From assembly GCF_030345095.1 (NCBI RefSeq), contig NZ_CP128360.1, positions 2,046,001-2,110,000 of the forward strand: a stretch of DNA of 64,000 nt, written 5' to 3'. The position numbers and the translations under genes were made by a program. The DNA comes from Solwaraspora sp. WMMA2056 (GTDB taxonomy: Bacteria > Actinomycetota > Actinomycetes > Mycobacteriales > Micromonosporaceae). The notes under the pieces are model-generated. The model saw only the letters and a list, made by a program, of their open reading frames with translations, was not told the origin of the DNA and made no database searches. Shown in pieces: positions 43,466-54,236 of this stretch; positions within the stretch are counted from its first letter, which is position 1, and each line of letters opens with the position of its first letter.

Positions 43466-44483
43466 CGCGTGCTCCGGGTGGTGCGCAGGTGGACGAGGAC
43501 GACGACGGCGAGCACGAGGAGACCTTTCGCGAGGATCTGCATGCCGGTGGAGAATCCGCGCAGCAGCAGGACGTCGGAGATGACGGCGATGAGTACGGCA
43601 CCGCCGAGGGTCTGCCAGGCCGAACCGCGCCCGCCGGCGATGGCGGTGCCCCCGACGAGGACCGCGGCGATGGCGTCGAGGGTCAGGGTGCCGCCGAGGG
43701 TCACCGTCGCCGAGGTGGTGAACGACGCGAGGAAGACGCCGGTCAGCGCGGTGCAGCCGCCGAGGAACGCCCAGGCGAGCACGGTCACCCGGCCGACCGG
43801 CCGACCGGCAGGCCGGCGGCGCGGGCGGCGGCGCGGTTCTCGCCGACCAGGTACATCTGCCGGCCGGCGGTGGTCCGCCGCAGCGTCCAGTGGGCCGCGA
43901 CCGTCACGGCGAGCAGCACGTAGGTGGCCAGCGGCAGTCCCAGGTAGGTGGCGTTGAGCGCGTCGAACGCGGTGGTCCGGGGGTAGACCGGGGTGCCGCC
44001 GCTGAACCAGGTGGCGACGCCGCCGCCGATCGCGAACCCGGCGGCGATGGTCAGCACGATCGGGTTGGCGTCCCAGTAGCCGACGACGGCGCCCTGCGCG
44101 GCGGTGAGCGCGATGCCGCAGCCGACCGCTACGGCCACCCCGACCGGCAGACCCAGGTGCTGACTGGCCAGAAAGGTCATCGCGGCGACGGTGGCGGTCT
44201 GCGCGGTGGCCAGCGACACCGCCGACCCGACGATCATGACCAGGGTGGCGCCGATGGCGGTGATGCCGACGAAGGTGGCCGAGGCGAGGATGGCGCGGGC
44301 GTTGTCGACGGTGAGGAACCGGTCGGTCGTCACGGCCAGGGCGATCAGCGGCAGCAGGGCCACGACGGGCGCGACGCGGCTCAGCACGGGCGGCAGCCGC
44401 CGGGCCTGCAGCACCGCAGCCCCGGCCCGGTCGCCGCCGATGGTGCCGGCCCGGTCGCCGCCGCCGGCCGAGTGGTCCGTCAT
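43462..44483 (-). pseudogene. RbsC-type permease 2 with 8-bp duplication frameshift
   Basis: One RbsC-like permease is split in two frames. The N-terminal 232 residues (44483-43785) contain LVMIVGSAVSLATAQTA and end at AARAAGLPVGRSAG with a TGA. The C-terminal 108 residues (43788-43462) start VTVLAWAFLGG and contain VLVGGTAIAGGRGSAW. At the junction the octamer CGGCCGAC (plus strand, about 43787-43802) occurs twice in tandem; removing one copy restores GLPVGR-VTVLAW and a 339-aa protein of family length. The second frame begins with GTG overlapping the stop, so reinitiation could give two halves. Slippage in the strain or a sequencing error are both possible. Confidence 0.8.
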
Positions 44484-46021
44484 GTCGCCTCCGCCTGGTG
44501 GGTCATCTCGCGCATCAGGGCCGCGCCGTCGACGTCACCGGTGTGTCGCCGTACGATCCGCCCGTCGCGCATCGTGACGATTTCGTCGCCGAGCTCCAGC
44601 AGCTCCTCCAGCTCGGTGGAGGCGAAGACGACGATCAGCCCGCTGTCGGCGGCCTGCCGCAGCAGCTGGTGGATCGCGGCCCGGCCGCCGATGTCGACTC
44701 CCCGGGTGGGTTCGTCCAGCAGCAGTGCCCGCACGTCGTCGCGGCCGAGGCAGCGGCCGATGAAGACCTTCTGCTGGTTGCCGCCGCTGAGCGCGCCGAC
44801 GCGGTCGCCCAGCCGGGCGGCGGGCAGGCCGGACTGACGGGCCAGGTCCCGGACCGCGTCGGCTTCGCGGCCCGACCGCAGCACGCCGTACCGGGCCAGG
44901 CGCGGCAGTCGGGTCGCCACCAGGTTCGCGGCGACGGACGTGCCCAGGAACAGACCTTCCGACTTGCGGTCGTTGGAGACGAAGGCGATGCCGGTGCGCG
45001 CGGTCGCGACCGGATCGCGGTACGGCACCCGCCGGCCGCCCAGCTCGACGGTTCCGGTCGCGGTGGGGTGCAGCCCGGCGAGCGCCCGCAGGACGTCGGA
45101 GGCGCCGCTGCCGAGCTGCCCGGCGAGCGCGTAGACGCGCCCGGGGCGGGCGGTGAGGGTGAAGTCGTCGAGCCGTCCGGGCACCCGGAGGCGCTCGATC
45201 CGCAGCGCGGGTCCGGGGTCGCCGTCGGGTCGGGGCGCGGCGGCCAGCCGGTGCGGCGTCTCACCGAGCATCTGCACGATCAGCTCGTCGACGGTGAGCC
45301 GGGCCGCCGGTGTGCTGGCGACGGTACGGCCGTCGCGCAGCACGGTCACCATGTCGCAGAGGTCGAGCACCTCCGACAGCCGGTGCGACACAAAGACGAC
45401 GGCGCAGCCGGTGGCGGCGACCCGGCGGACCGCGGCGAACACATGGGCACTCTCGGTGTCGCTGAGCGTCGCCGTCGGCTCGTCGAGGATCACCAGTCGG
45501 GCCTGCTGGCTCAGCGCGCGGGCGATCTCGACCAGCTGCCGCTCACCGATGCTGAGCGTGGACAGTGGCTGGTCGGGCCGCAGGTGTCCGAGCCCCATCT
45601 CGTCGAGCACCTGCCGGCACCGGGCGGTGGCCCGACGGCGCCGGTCGACCAGTGGCGCGCTGATGTCGCCGAGCAGCATGTTCTCGCCGACCGTCAACGC
45701 CGGTACGACGCTGAGTTCCTGGTCGACCAGGGCCACCCCGAGGCGCTGGGCGGCCTGGCGGCTGCGCAGCACGACCGGCGTACCGCCGACGTGGATTCGT
45801 CCGCTGTCCGGGGTCAGCTGTCCGGAGAGCATCTTCACGACGGTGCTCTTGCCGGCGCCGTTGTGGCCGCACAGGGCGTGGATCTCGCCGGCGGCGACGG
45901 TGAAGGAGACGTCCCGTACGGCCGGCACACCGTGGAAGGCCCGGGCCAGGCCCTCGACGCGTACCTGCGTACGGTCGAGGGCTCGGTCGCCGCCGGCCGG
46001 TCCGGTCAGACGTGGCTGCAT
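44480..46021 (-). CDS. RbsA-type sugar ABC transporter ATPase (two NBDs)
   Basis: The 513-aa protein has two nucleotide-binding domains. The first has Walker A GHNGAGKSTVVK, signature LSIGERQLVEIARAL and Walker B LVILDEPTATL. The second has the degenerate Walker A GQLGSGASD usual in RbsA/XylG proteins, signature LSGGNQQKVFIGR and ALLLDEPTRGVDIGG. It energises import through the two permeases. ATG 46019-46021 overlaps the end of the binding-protein gene by 16 bp, and its stop overlaps the permease-2 start. Confidence 0.92.
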   Translation of the reverse strand: MQPRLTGPAGGDRALDRTQVRVEGLARAFHGVPAVRDVSFTVAAGEIHALCGHNGAGKSTVVKMLSGQLTPDSGRIHVGGTPVVLRSRQAAQRLGVALVDQELSVVPALTVGENMLLGDISAPLVDRRRRATARCRQVLDEMGLGHLRPDQPLSTLSIGERQLVEIARALSQQARLVILDEPTATLSDTESAHVFAAVRRVAATGCAVVFVSHRLSEVLDLCDMVTVLRDGRTVASTPAARLTVDELIVQMLGETPHRLAAAPRPDGDPGPALRIERLRVPGRLDDFTLTARPGRVYALAGQLGSGASDVLRALAGLHPTATGTVELGGRRVPYRDPVATARTGIAFVSNDRKSEGLFLGTSVAANLVATRLPRLARYGVLRSGREADAVRDLARQSGLPAARLGDRVGALSGGNQQKVFIGRCLGRDDVRALLLDEPTRGVDIGGRAAIHQLLRQAADSGLIVVFASTELEELLELGDEIVTMRDGRIVRRHTGDVDGAALMREMTHQAEAT

Positions 46022-47019
46022 TGTTCGGCGAACTCGTCGAGGTTGGCCGCGGTGATTCGGTGTTCCTCGACGATCTCGGTCTGCGGCGGGTTCTCGCCGG
46101 TCAGGAAGCGCAGCGCGTAGTCGGCGGTCTGCACGGCGATCGTGCCCGGGTCCTCGGTGGCGGTGCCGTACATGTCGCCGGCCCGGATGGCGTCGATGCC
46201 GGCCTTGAAACAGTTGCTGCCGGTGACGATCAGTCCGTCGTCGCCGCCGACCGGGAAGCCGGCCTGCTTGGCGGCCTGAACGATCGGCAGGGCCATGTAG
46301 TCGGCCATGCCGTACGCGGCCTGGACGCCGTCGCGGCCGTGTTTGGCCAGCAGTTGCTGGGCGATGGTGCCGGACAGCTGCGGATCCCAGTTGGCGTCCT
46401 GTTCGTCGACGACCTGGTACTGCGGCGCGGTCGCCATCACCCGGTTGAAGCCGGTCATCCGGTCCTGGGTGACCAGCATCGACTTGGTGCCGGTGAGCAC
46501 GATGACGTTGCCGGAGTCGCGGCCCTGGGCCTGCAGACCTTCGATGATGTTCTGGGCGGCGTACTCGCCGAGCTTCTCGTTGTCCGACAGCACCGCCATC
46601 ACGTCGCCGGCCACCGACGGGTCGGGTGGGCCGTCGAAGGCGAGCACCGGGACGCCGGCGGCCCTGGCCCGTTGGATCGGGACGACCATCGCCTGCGTGT
46701 CGAGGATCGCCACGGCGATCAGGTCCGGCTTCTGGGCGACGGCCTGGTTGAAGTTCTGGACCTGCGTACCGGGGTCCATCGTCGTCAGGTCGGTGATCTC
46801 GACGCCGGTCGGGGCCAGCTCCTCGGCGAAGACGTCGTTGAAGTAGGCGCCCCATGGGTTGACGTCGCCGTAGCCGACGAGGGCGATGGTCCGGCCCTGC
46901 AACGGGGCGTCGGCGGAGGCGGGGCTGTCGGTGTCGCCGCCGCCGCAGGCGGTGGCGAGCAGGGTCAGGCCGAGCGCGCCGGCGGTGAGGCCGACGCGGG
47001 GTGATCTGGTGCGGAACAT
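46006..47019 (-). CDS. Sugar-binding lipoprotein of an Rbs-type ABC importer
   Basis: The 337-aa protein starts with an Arg-rich segment, a hydrophobic signal (VGLTAGALGLTLLATAC) and a lipobox-like Cys, then GGG. So it is an exported lipoprotein anchored outside the membrane. The body matches periplasmic-binding-protein family I (RbsB): IALVGYGDVNPWGAYFNDVF, RARAAGVPVLAFDGPPDPS, AAYGMADYMALPIVQAA. It is the first gene of the seven-gene operon running down to 39518. The ligand is probably a sugar or a polyol-like compound; the enzymes downstream suggest one with an acyl or lactone part. Confidence 0.88.
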   Translation of the reverse strand: MFRTRSPRVGLTAGALGLTLLATACGGGDTDSPASADAPLQGRTIALVGYGDVNPWGAYFNDVFAEELAPTGVEITDLTTMDPGTQVQNFNQAVAQKPDLIAVAILDTQAMVVPIQRARAAGVPVLAFDGPPDPSVAGDVMAVLSDNEKLGEYAAQNIIEGLQAQGRDSGNVIVLTGTKSMLVTQDRMTGFNRVMATAPQYQVVDEQDANWDPQLSGTIAQQLLAKHGRDGVQAAYGMADYMALPIVQAAKQAGFPVGGDDGLIVTGSNCFKAGIDAIRAGDMYGTATEDPGTIAVQTADYALRFLTGENPPQTEIVEEHRITAANLDEFAEQCSHV

Positions 47020-47202
47020 GCGGCTCTCCCTCGAGGGGTCGGAGTGTGCGAAGGGGTGTCGCCGCCACCAGGCGCGTCGACGGCGGTACGCGATGGGCCG
47101 TGGGCGGCGTACGCGGCGGGCCGGCGGATCCGGTGCGGCCTGGTGACCAGGGGTGGAATCGGGCGCTGCGGTTTCGGTGACGTTTCGGAGTTGCTCACCT
47201 CG

Positions 47203-47220
47203 TGACTAAGCGCATAGTCA
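47203..47220. promoter_or_regulatory. 18-bp palindrome, probable TetR operator
   Basis: TGACTA-AGCGCA-TAGTCA has perfect 6-bp outer arms and a GCGC centre, with one mismatched pair. It lies between the divergent binding-protein (-) and TetR (+) genes, the usual place for a TetR-family operator controlling both directions. Confidence 0.65.
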
Positions 47221-47287
47221 TCCAGTAGGCTGGCCCGTGTCAAGGCTCACAGCGGGCCGGCGACGAGAAGGGGACGATGATCGCCTG

Positions 47288-47965
47288 ATGGCCAGACGGC
47301 AGGCCCGGTTCACCGCACAGGACCTGGCAGAAGACCCACGACTGCGCGACGACTCGCCCGAGCTGTGGCGCACGGAGCTCGGCGAGGTGCCCCGCGGACT
47401 GCTCACCTCGGCGGTGCGCTGCTTCGCCTCGAACGGCTTCCACGCGACCACCACCCGCGACATCGCCGAAGGCGTCGGGCTCAGCCCGGCCGCGCTCTAC
47501 GTCCACTTCCCGTCGAAGGAACTGGTCCTGTTCGAGATCATCCGGACCGGCCACGAACGGGTCCTGGCGGCCGTACGCGACCCGGCGGTGCTCGCCGTCG
47601 AGGCGGCACCCGACCGGCTGCGGGCCATCATGGCCCGCTACACCGCCTGGCACGCCCGGCACCACGTCGCCGCCCGGGTCAGCCAGTACGAGCTCGCCGG
47701 TCTCACCGCCGAGCACTACGCCGAGGTGCTGGAGTTGCGGCACGAGACCAACGAGTTCTTCCGCGACGCCGTCGCGCGCGGCGTCGCCGACGGCTCGTTC
47801 GCGCCGGTCGACGTCAAACGGATCACCCGGGCCATGCTCTCGCTGAGCATCGACCTGGTCCGGTGGTACCGGCTCGAAGGCACCGACTCACCTGACCAGC
47901 TCGGCGACTACTACGCCGACCTCGCGTTGCGGCTGGTCGGCCACCGCGACACCACGACCGGATAG
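47288..47965 (+). CDS. TetR-family transcriptional regulator
   Basis: The 225-aa protein has an N-terminal TetR HTH (AVRCFASNGFHATTTRDIAEGVGLSPAALYVHFPSKELVLFEII, residues about 40-85). A helical ligand domain of about 140 residues follows. TetR proteins next to acyl-CoA ligases often sense acyl-CoAs. It is transcribed with the ligase (46-bp gap) and divergent from the transporter operon across the palindrome at 47203-47220. ATG 47288 is taken; a GTG at 47237 would add 17 residues rich in Arg and Asp. Confidence 0.88.
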   Translation: MARRQARFTAQDLAEDPRLRDDSPELWRTELGEVPRGLLTSAVRCFASNGFHATTTRDIAEGVGLSPAALYVHFPSKELVLFEIIRTGHERVLAAVRDPAVLAVEAAPDRLRAIMARYTAWHARHHVAARVSQYELAGLTAEHYAEVLELRHETNEFFRDAVARGVADGSFAPVDVKRITRAMLSLSIDLVRWYRLEGTDSPDQLGDYYADLALRLVGHRDTTTG

Positions 47966-48011
47966 GCCGGTGGCCGCCCGCCGCGGCCGCCCCGTACCGC
48001 CGGAGGATGCC

Positions 48012-49670
<1,659 letters not shown>

Positions 49671-49734
49671 ACGGTGAGCCCGGACCGCCTCGGATGATGC
49701 GGTCCGGCGAGCCGCGCCGTGCTCCCATGAAACC

Positions 49735-50277
49735 ATGTCGATCGAAGACGCCGGACCAGACCACCGCCGCGACGACGACCTCACCCTCAAAGAGGAGCTC
49801 GACGTCGCCTGCGCGATCACCGCGTCGTTCCAGGCGAGCATCCAGCACGCCGACACCAAGGGAAGCATGCTCGCCGTCCTGGTGTCCGGCGTCGTCACGT
49901 TGCTCGTCACCCAGGCCGGACCGCTGCGCGCCACGCTCGGCGGAGCCGGACCCGCCGCCGTGCTCGTCGTCGTCCTGACCGTGCTGGTGGCCGCGTTGGC
50001 GGCGACCGGGCTGCACCTGGCCGCCGCGCTACGCCCCCGGATCACGCCGCCCGGCCCGACCAACCGGTTCGCCTTCCCGGCGATGGCCGGCACCGACCCG
50101 CCGCCTGCCGGCGGCACGAGGTCGGGGGACCTGCGGGCCGAGGCCTGGGCGCTCAACCGGCTGCTGGCCGAGATCGCGCTGACCAAGCACCGCCACATCG
50201 CCGCCGCGATCCGGGGCACGGTCCTGCTGGTCGTCGCCGGCCTGGCCAGCCTGGTCCTCAGCGCCGGCGCGGGCTGA
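49735..50277 (+). CDS. Pycsar-effector-like (PycTM/DUF5706) two-helix membrane protein
   Basis: The 180-aa protein has the layout of the Pycsar TM effector family. An N-terminal helix ends ASIQHADTKGSMLAVLVSG, containing the ADxKxxxLL signature and running into TM helix 1. TM helix 2 (PAAVLVVVLTVLVAALAATGLHLAAAL) is followed by the conserved RPR and FAFP, and a C-terminal amphipathic helix (LNRLLAEIALTKHRHIAAAIRG) leads into a last hydrophobic segment. In Pycsar defence, cyclic pyrimidine nucleotides trigger such proteins to damage the inner membrane. No cyclase is directly adjacent, but a conflict-type cyclase lies 7 kb away at 57509. It converges with and overlaps by 20 bp the Hsp70 gene. 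Family call from pattern, not from a search. Confidence 0.7.
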   Translation: MSIEDAGPDHRRDDDLTLKEELDVACAITASFQASIQHADTKGSMLAVLVSGVVTLLVTQAGPLRATLGGAGPAAVLVVVLTVLVAALAATGLHLAAALRPRITPPGPTNRFAFPAMAGTDPPPAGGTRSGDLRAEAWALNRLLAEIALTKHRHIAAAIRGTVLLVVAGLASLVLSAGAG

Positions 50278-52324
50278 CCTCGCCGGCCTGCGCCGACCTC
50301 GTCGTCGACTCGGGCAGTGCGGTGAACAGCACCGTGCCGTCCTGCCCGGCCGAGGCCAGCCGGCCGCCGCCGGGCGAGAACGCCACACCACTGACCCGTC
50401 CACCGTGCATGGTGGTGGTCAGCAGCTCCCCGGTGGCCGACCAGATCCGGGCCGTACCGTCGTCGCTGCCGGTCGCCACGAACCTGCCGTCGCGGCTGAA
50501 CGCGACACTGCGTACCCCGTCGTCGTGGCGCAACTCCTGCAGCAGCGCGCCGGTGTCGACCGACCAGAGCCGGCACCGGCCGTCGTAGCTCGCGGCGGCG
50601 AGGCGGCGGCCGGCGGCGTCGAACGCGAGCGCGTTCACCCAGTCGTCGTGCGGCAGCTCCCGGACGGTACGCGCAGTGAGCAGGTCCCAGACCCGGACCA
50701 GCCGGTCGGCGCAGCCGGTGGCGAGCAGCCGACCGTCCGGGCTGACCGCGACAGCCCGGACGAAGTGCGGGTGGGGCAGCTCGAACAGTTGGCGTCCGGT
50801 GACCGCGTCCGACACCCGGGCGGTACGGTCGTAGCTCGCCGTGACCAGTCGTCGCCCGTCCGGGCTGAACGCGACCGCGCTCACCCAGTCGGCGTGGTCG
50901 ACGACCACCAGACGTTCCCGGCGGACCGCGTTCCACACCCGGGCGGTGCCGTCGAGGCCACCGCTGGCCATCAGCTCACCGGTGGGGGAGAAGGCCACCG
51001 CGGTGACCACCGGTGGGTACGCCGTACCGGCCAGCAGGGGCGGCACGCCACTGCCGGTCGTCCGCCACTCGTGGCCGGCCGAGGCGAGGTCCTGCACCCG
51101 CACGTCGGCGACCGAGCCGAGCGCGATCCGGCTGCCTGTCGGGGCGAACGACACGGCGCTGAGCCGCTGCCCGGTGATGAGCCGCTGCGGGATCACCCCG
51201 TCGCTGGCCCGGTCGCCGGCCGGCCAGGCGTGGTGGGCCGGCATCCGGGCCAGGGCGACCGCGCCGCGCACCACGGTCAGGTCCGGTCGGTCCAGCCGCA
51301 GCACGATCCGGCCGGAGCGGCGGCTCAGCAGCCGACCCACCAGCGGGATCCGGCTGGAGCCGCCGACCGGCACGATCCGGTCGATCTCCGCCCAGCTCAG
51401 GCCCATGTCGTTGAGCATGCTCTCGGCGGTGTCGAGCGCACGGGTCAGATAGGGGCCGAGTAACCCGTCCAACGCGTCACGGGTCAGTTCGAACTCCTGT
51501 GGAACGTCCAGCTCGGACAGGAACTCGTGGGCCGACGGCGCACCGGAGAGCACGATCTTCATCCGTTCGACGTCCGCGCGCAGCAACTCCCGGCGGCGCA
51601 GCAGATCGGCATCGCCGGCCGGACCCCGCAGGAAGGCGGTCGCCTCGGGGAACTCGTCGGCGATGTGCCGCACGATCCGCCGGTCGAACCACCGGCCGCC
51701 GACGTCCGACAGGTGCCCGGGCGCGCCGAGCACCTCGAACCGGCGATTCGGCGTCGACCGGGCGACCGTACAGTCGAAGGTGCCGCCGCCCAGGTCGAAG
51801 ATCAGCGCCGTCATCGGGGCGCCGGTGGTGCCGGCGAAGACCTCGGCCGCCGCGGCGACCGGTTCGAAGACGATCCGTACGGTGTCCGGGTCGAACCCGG
51901 CCCGCACGGCGGCCGCCAGCATCCGGTCCCGCCTGCCCTGCTCCCAGGAGGCCGGTACGGTGATCACCACCGTCTCCGGATCCCCGGGGACCTGGTCACG
52001 GGCCAGGCCCCGCAGGAAACCGAGCACCTCGGCGGCCAGCTGTTCGGTGGTGAACGCACGGCCGCCGATCATGAACGGGACGTCGCTGCCGACGTCCGCC
52101 TTGAACTCGCTGCGGAAATGGCCCGGCCGTGAGCCCTTGGCCCGTTCCGCGGCGGTGCCGACCACGAGGTCGCCGGCGGCGGTCAGGAAGACCGAGGTGG
52201 GGACGCTCTCCTGCTGGCCGTACTCGCCCCGGGGATCCCGGCAGACCACGGTGGTGCCGTCGGCCCGGCCGACCGCGATGGCCGACCTGCAGGTGCCGAA
52301 GTCGACGCCGTAGACCGGCCCCAT
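50258..52324 (-). CDS. Hsp70-like ATPase fused to a seven-bladed WD40 propeller
   Basis: Residues 1-375 are an Hsp70/actin-fold ATPase: VYGVDFGTCRSAIAVG (phosphate 1), LIFDLGGGTFDCTVAR (phosphate 2), FEPVAAAAEVFAG and IVPVGGSSRIPLVGRLL. In place of the peptide-binding and lid domains, residues about 395-675 contain seven WD40-like repeats (for example VTAVAFSPTGELMASGG and VRSVAFSRDGRFVATGS), enough for a closed propeller. So the chaperone would bind a partner through the propeller, not a peptide groove. The ATG overlaps the stop of GTPase A (ATGA). It is the last gene of the dynamin/GrpE/Hsp70 operon. Confidence 0.9.
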   Translation of the reverse strand: MGPVYGVDFGTCRSAIAVGRADGTTVVCRDPRGEYGQQESVPTSVFLTAAGDLVVGTAAERAKGSRPGHFRSEFKADVGSDVPFMIGGRAFTTEQLAAEVLGFLRGLARDQVPGDPETVVITVPASWEQGRRDRMLAAAVRAGFDPDTVRIVFEPVAAAAEVFAGTTGAPMTALIFDLGGGTFDCTVARSTPNRRFEVLGAPGHLSDVGGRWFDRRIVRHIADEFPEATAFLRGPAGDADLLRRRELLRADVERMKIVLSGAPSAHEFLSELDVPQEFELTRDALDGLLGPYLTRALDTAESMLNDMGLSWAEIDRIVPVGGSSRIPLVGRLLSRRSGRIVLRLDRPDLTVVRGAVALARMPAHHAWPAGDRASDGVIPQRLITGQRLSAVSFAPTGSRIALGSVADVRVQDLASAGHEWRTTGSGVPPLLAGTAYPPVVTAVAFSPTGELMASGGLDGTARVWNAVRRERLVVVDHADWVSAVAFSPDGRRLVTASYDRTARVSDAVTGRQLFELPHPHFVRAVAVSPDGRLLATGCADRLVRVWDLLTARTVRELPHDDWVNALAFDAAGRRLAAASYDGRCRLWSVDTGALLQELRHDDGVRSVAFSRDGRFVATGSDDGTARIWSATGELLTTTMHGGRVSGVAFSPGGGRLASAGQDGTVLFTALPESTTRSAQAGEVSPRRR

Positions 52325-54222
52325 CAGTCGACCGGCCGATCGCCGGGCTGGTCGCCGAGGGTGTCGAGCTGCTCCCGCAGGACGTCCTGCTGCTCGATCA
52401 GCCGGCCGTAGAGGTCGAGGATCTCCTCCAGCGCGGCGATGCGTGCCGCCCGCTCCTGCTGGTTGTCCCGCAACGCGGCGGTGAGCGACTTCGCCCGATC
52501 CTGCAGCATCTCCCGCCGGGTCTGCCGGTGCGCCCGGCGGGCCTGCTCCAGACCCATCGCCAGATCCCGGCCCAGGGCACCGACACTGCGTTCGGCCGCG
52601 CGGCGGGCCGAGTCGAGCCGGGGCAGTACGTAGTCGCGCAGCTGGGCCACGGTGTCCCGGCGCTCGGTGAGCGCCTCCTGCCGCTCGTTCTCCTTCTTGC
52701 CGGCGAAGAAGCCGCCGATCTTGCCCACCAGCGCGCCGGCGGCGGCACCGAGGGCGGTGCCGACCACCGGGATGAACGAACCGGCGATCGCGCCGATCGC
52801 CGCGCCGGCGCCGCCGCCGATGACGACACCGCTGAACCGGGTACGCAGCCGGCTGAACGCGCTCCGCTCGGTCAGGGTCCGGATCGTCAACTCGTCGGTG
52901 GCCCCACGCGGACCACCGGGCAGGTCGTCGGCGGTAGCCGTGAACGCGTTGCCGAGCCCGTACTCCAGCGCGACCACGACGGCGGCGGCCCGCAGCTCGC
53001 GCCCGGCCTGGTCGGCGATGTCGACGGTCTGGCTGATGGTCTGCTTCGCCAACTTGGCGGGTTCGTCGGGCGGCGTCGGCCGGTTGGTGGCATCCCGGAA
53101 CGCGTCACCGAGGGCGTCGAAGTCGTCGGCCAGCCGCTCCAGCACCGGCCGGGTCTCCCGGTCGAACCGGTTGGCGAGCTCGGCCGCCTCGGTCGGCAGC
53201 GTCTTGTCGAGGTCCGCCAGCTCCTTTTTGATCTCATCGAGTTGACCGCTGATCCCGGTCGCGGACGACTCGGCGCGCAGCGCGGCGATCTGGTCCGCCA
53301 GCGGTTGCCGCAGCGTCTCGACCAGCTCCAGCCAGGTGTCGAGGACCGCTGCGACCCGGGCCCGCCCGCAGGTCTCCGCCAGGCCGTCCCACAGTTGCCG
53401 CTCCAGCAGCGGGAACCCCGACTCGGTGAGCAGCTCCGGATCGTCGTCGTCGCCGGCGTCGTGCTTGCGTGGCGCGGCGACGCCCACCACGGTCAGCTCG
53501 TCCACCGGCCGGCCCGCCAGTGTGGCGATCTTCTGGGCGGTCTCGGCGATCGCCTGCGCCGGGTCGACCACCATGTCGATGAAGGTGACCGCGGTGATCA
53601 CCGTCGGGCAGACCTCGATGGCGTCGGCGAGGAAGTCGAGCTCGTTCGTGCTCAGCCCTTCCTGCGCCGAGGCCACGAAGATCAGTGCGTCGGCGGAGAG
53701 GATCTCGGCCCGGGTGACCACGCCGTGGGCCGGGTTCATGCTGCCGATCCCGGGGGTGTCCACCAGGATCAGACCCTGCTTGAGCTCCTCCAGCGGCAGG
53801 CCGACCTCGATCCGGATCACGTTCTTCTCGTTGAACGGATTGCCCTGCTCGGTGGCGTAGTCACCGATCCGGTCCACCGCGATCTCGACCGGGTCCGGTA
53901 CGTCGTCCGGCCGCTCCATGGTCGAACCGAAGTGCACCCGGACCAGTTCGGTGGCCGAGTAGGACAACTCGATCACCACGGAGGTGGCGATCTGGACGTC
54001 GACCGGGAACAGGCCGGCGCGGTCGACCAGCGCGTTGAGCAGGGTGGACTTGCCCCGCTTGAACTCGCCACACACCACGACCCGGTACCGCTCCGCAGCG
54101 AGCCGGTGCCACGCCTGCTGGGCGGCCTCGTGCAGCGGCGCCGGCGCGCTGCGTTCGGTGAGATCGACGACGGTACGGAACTCCGACAGCACTTTATGGC
54201 GCAGGACGGACAACTGGTTCAC
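52324..54222 (-). CDS. Dynamin-like GTPase A
   Basis: The 632-aa protein is a bacterial dynamin-superfamily GTPase. G1 is CGEFKRGKSTLLNAL (Gly52-Thr60), G3 is LVDTPGIGS, followed by long helices of the stalk. A glycine-rich hydrophobic hairpin at about 465-500 (VVIGGGAGAAIGAIAGSF and GAAAGALVGKIGG) resembles the membrane-inserting paddle of bacterial dynamins such as IniA. A coiled coil with DRAKSLTAALRDNQQERAAR follows. It would bind and remodel membranes in a GTP-dependent way, probably as a heteromer with GTPase B. It sits 14 bp after the GrpE-like gene and overlaps the Hsp70 gene. Confidence 0.88.
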   Translation of the reverse strand: MNQLSVLRHKVLSEFRTVVDLTERSAPAPLHEAAQQAWHRLAAERYRVVVCGEFKRGKSTLLNALVDRAGLFPVDVQIATSVVIELSYSATELVRVHFGSTMERPDDVPDPVEIAVDRIGDYATEQGNPFNEKNVIRIEVGLPLEELKQGLILVDTPGIGSMNPAHGVVTRAEILSADALIFVASAQEGLSTNELDFLADAIEVCPTVITAVTFIDMVVDPAQAIAETAQKIATLAGRPVDELTVVGVAAPRKHDAGDDDDPELLTESGFPLLERQLWDGLAETCGRARVAAVLDTWLELVETLRQPLADQIAALRAESSATGISGQLDEIKKELADLDKTLPTEAAELANRFDRETRPVLERLADDFDALGDAFRDATNRPTPPDEPAKLAKQTISQTVDIADQAGRELRAAAVVVALEYGLGNAFTATADDLPGGPRGATDELTIRTLTERSAFSRLRTRFSGVVIGGGAGAAIGAIAGSFIPVVGTALGAAAGALVGKIGGFFAGKKENERQEALTERRDTVAQLRDYVLPRLDSARRAAERSVGALGRDLAMGLEQARRAHRQTRREMLQDRAKSLTAALRDNQQERAARIAALEEILDLYGRLIEQQDVLREQLDTLGDQPGDRPVD

Positions 54223-54236
54223 CGGGCCTCCTCGGC

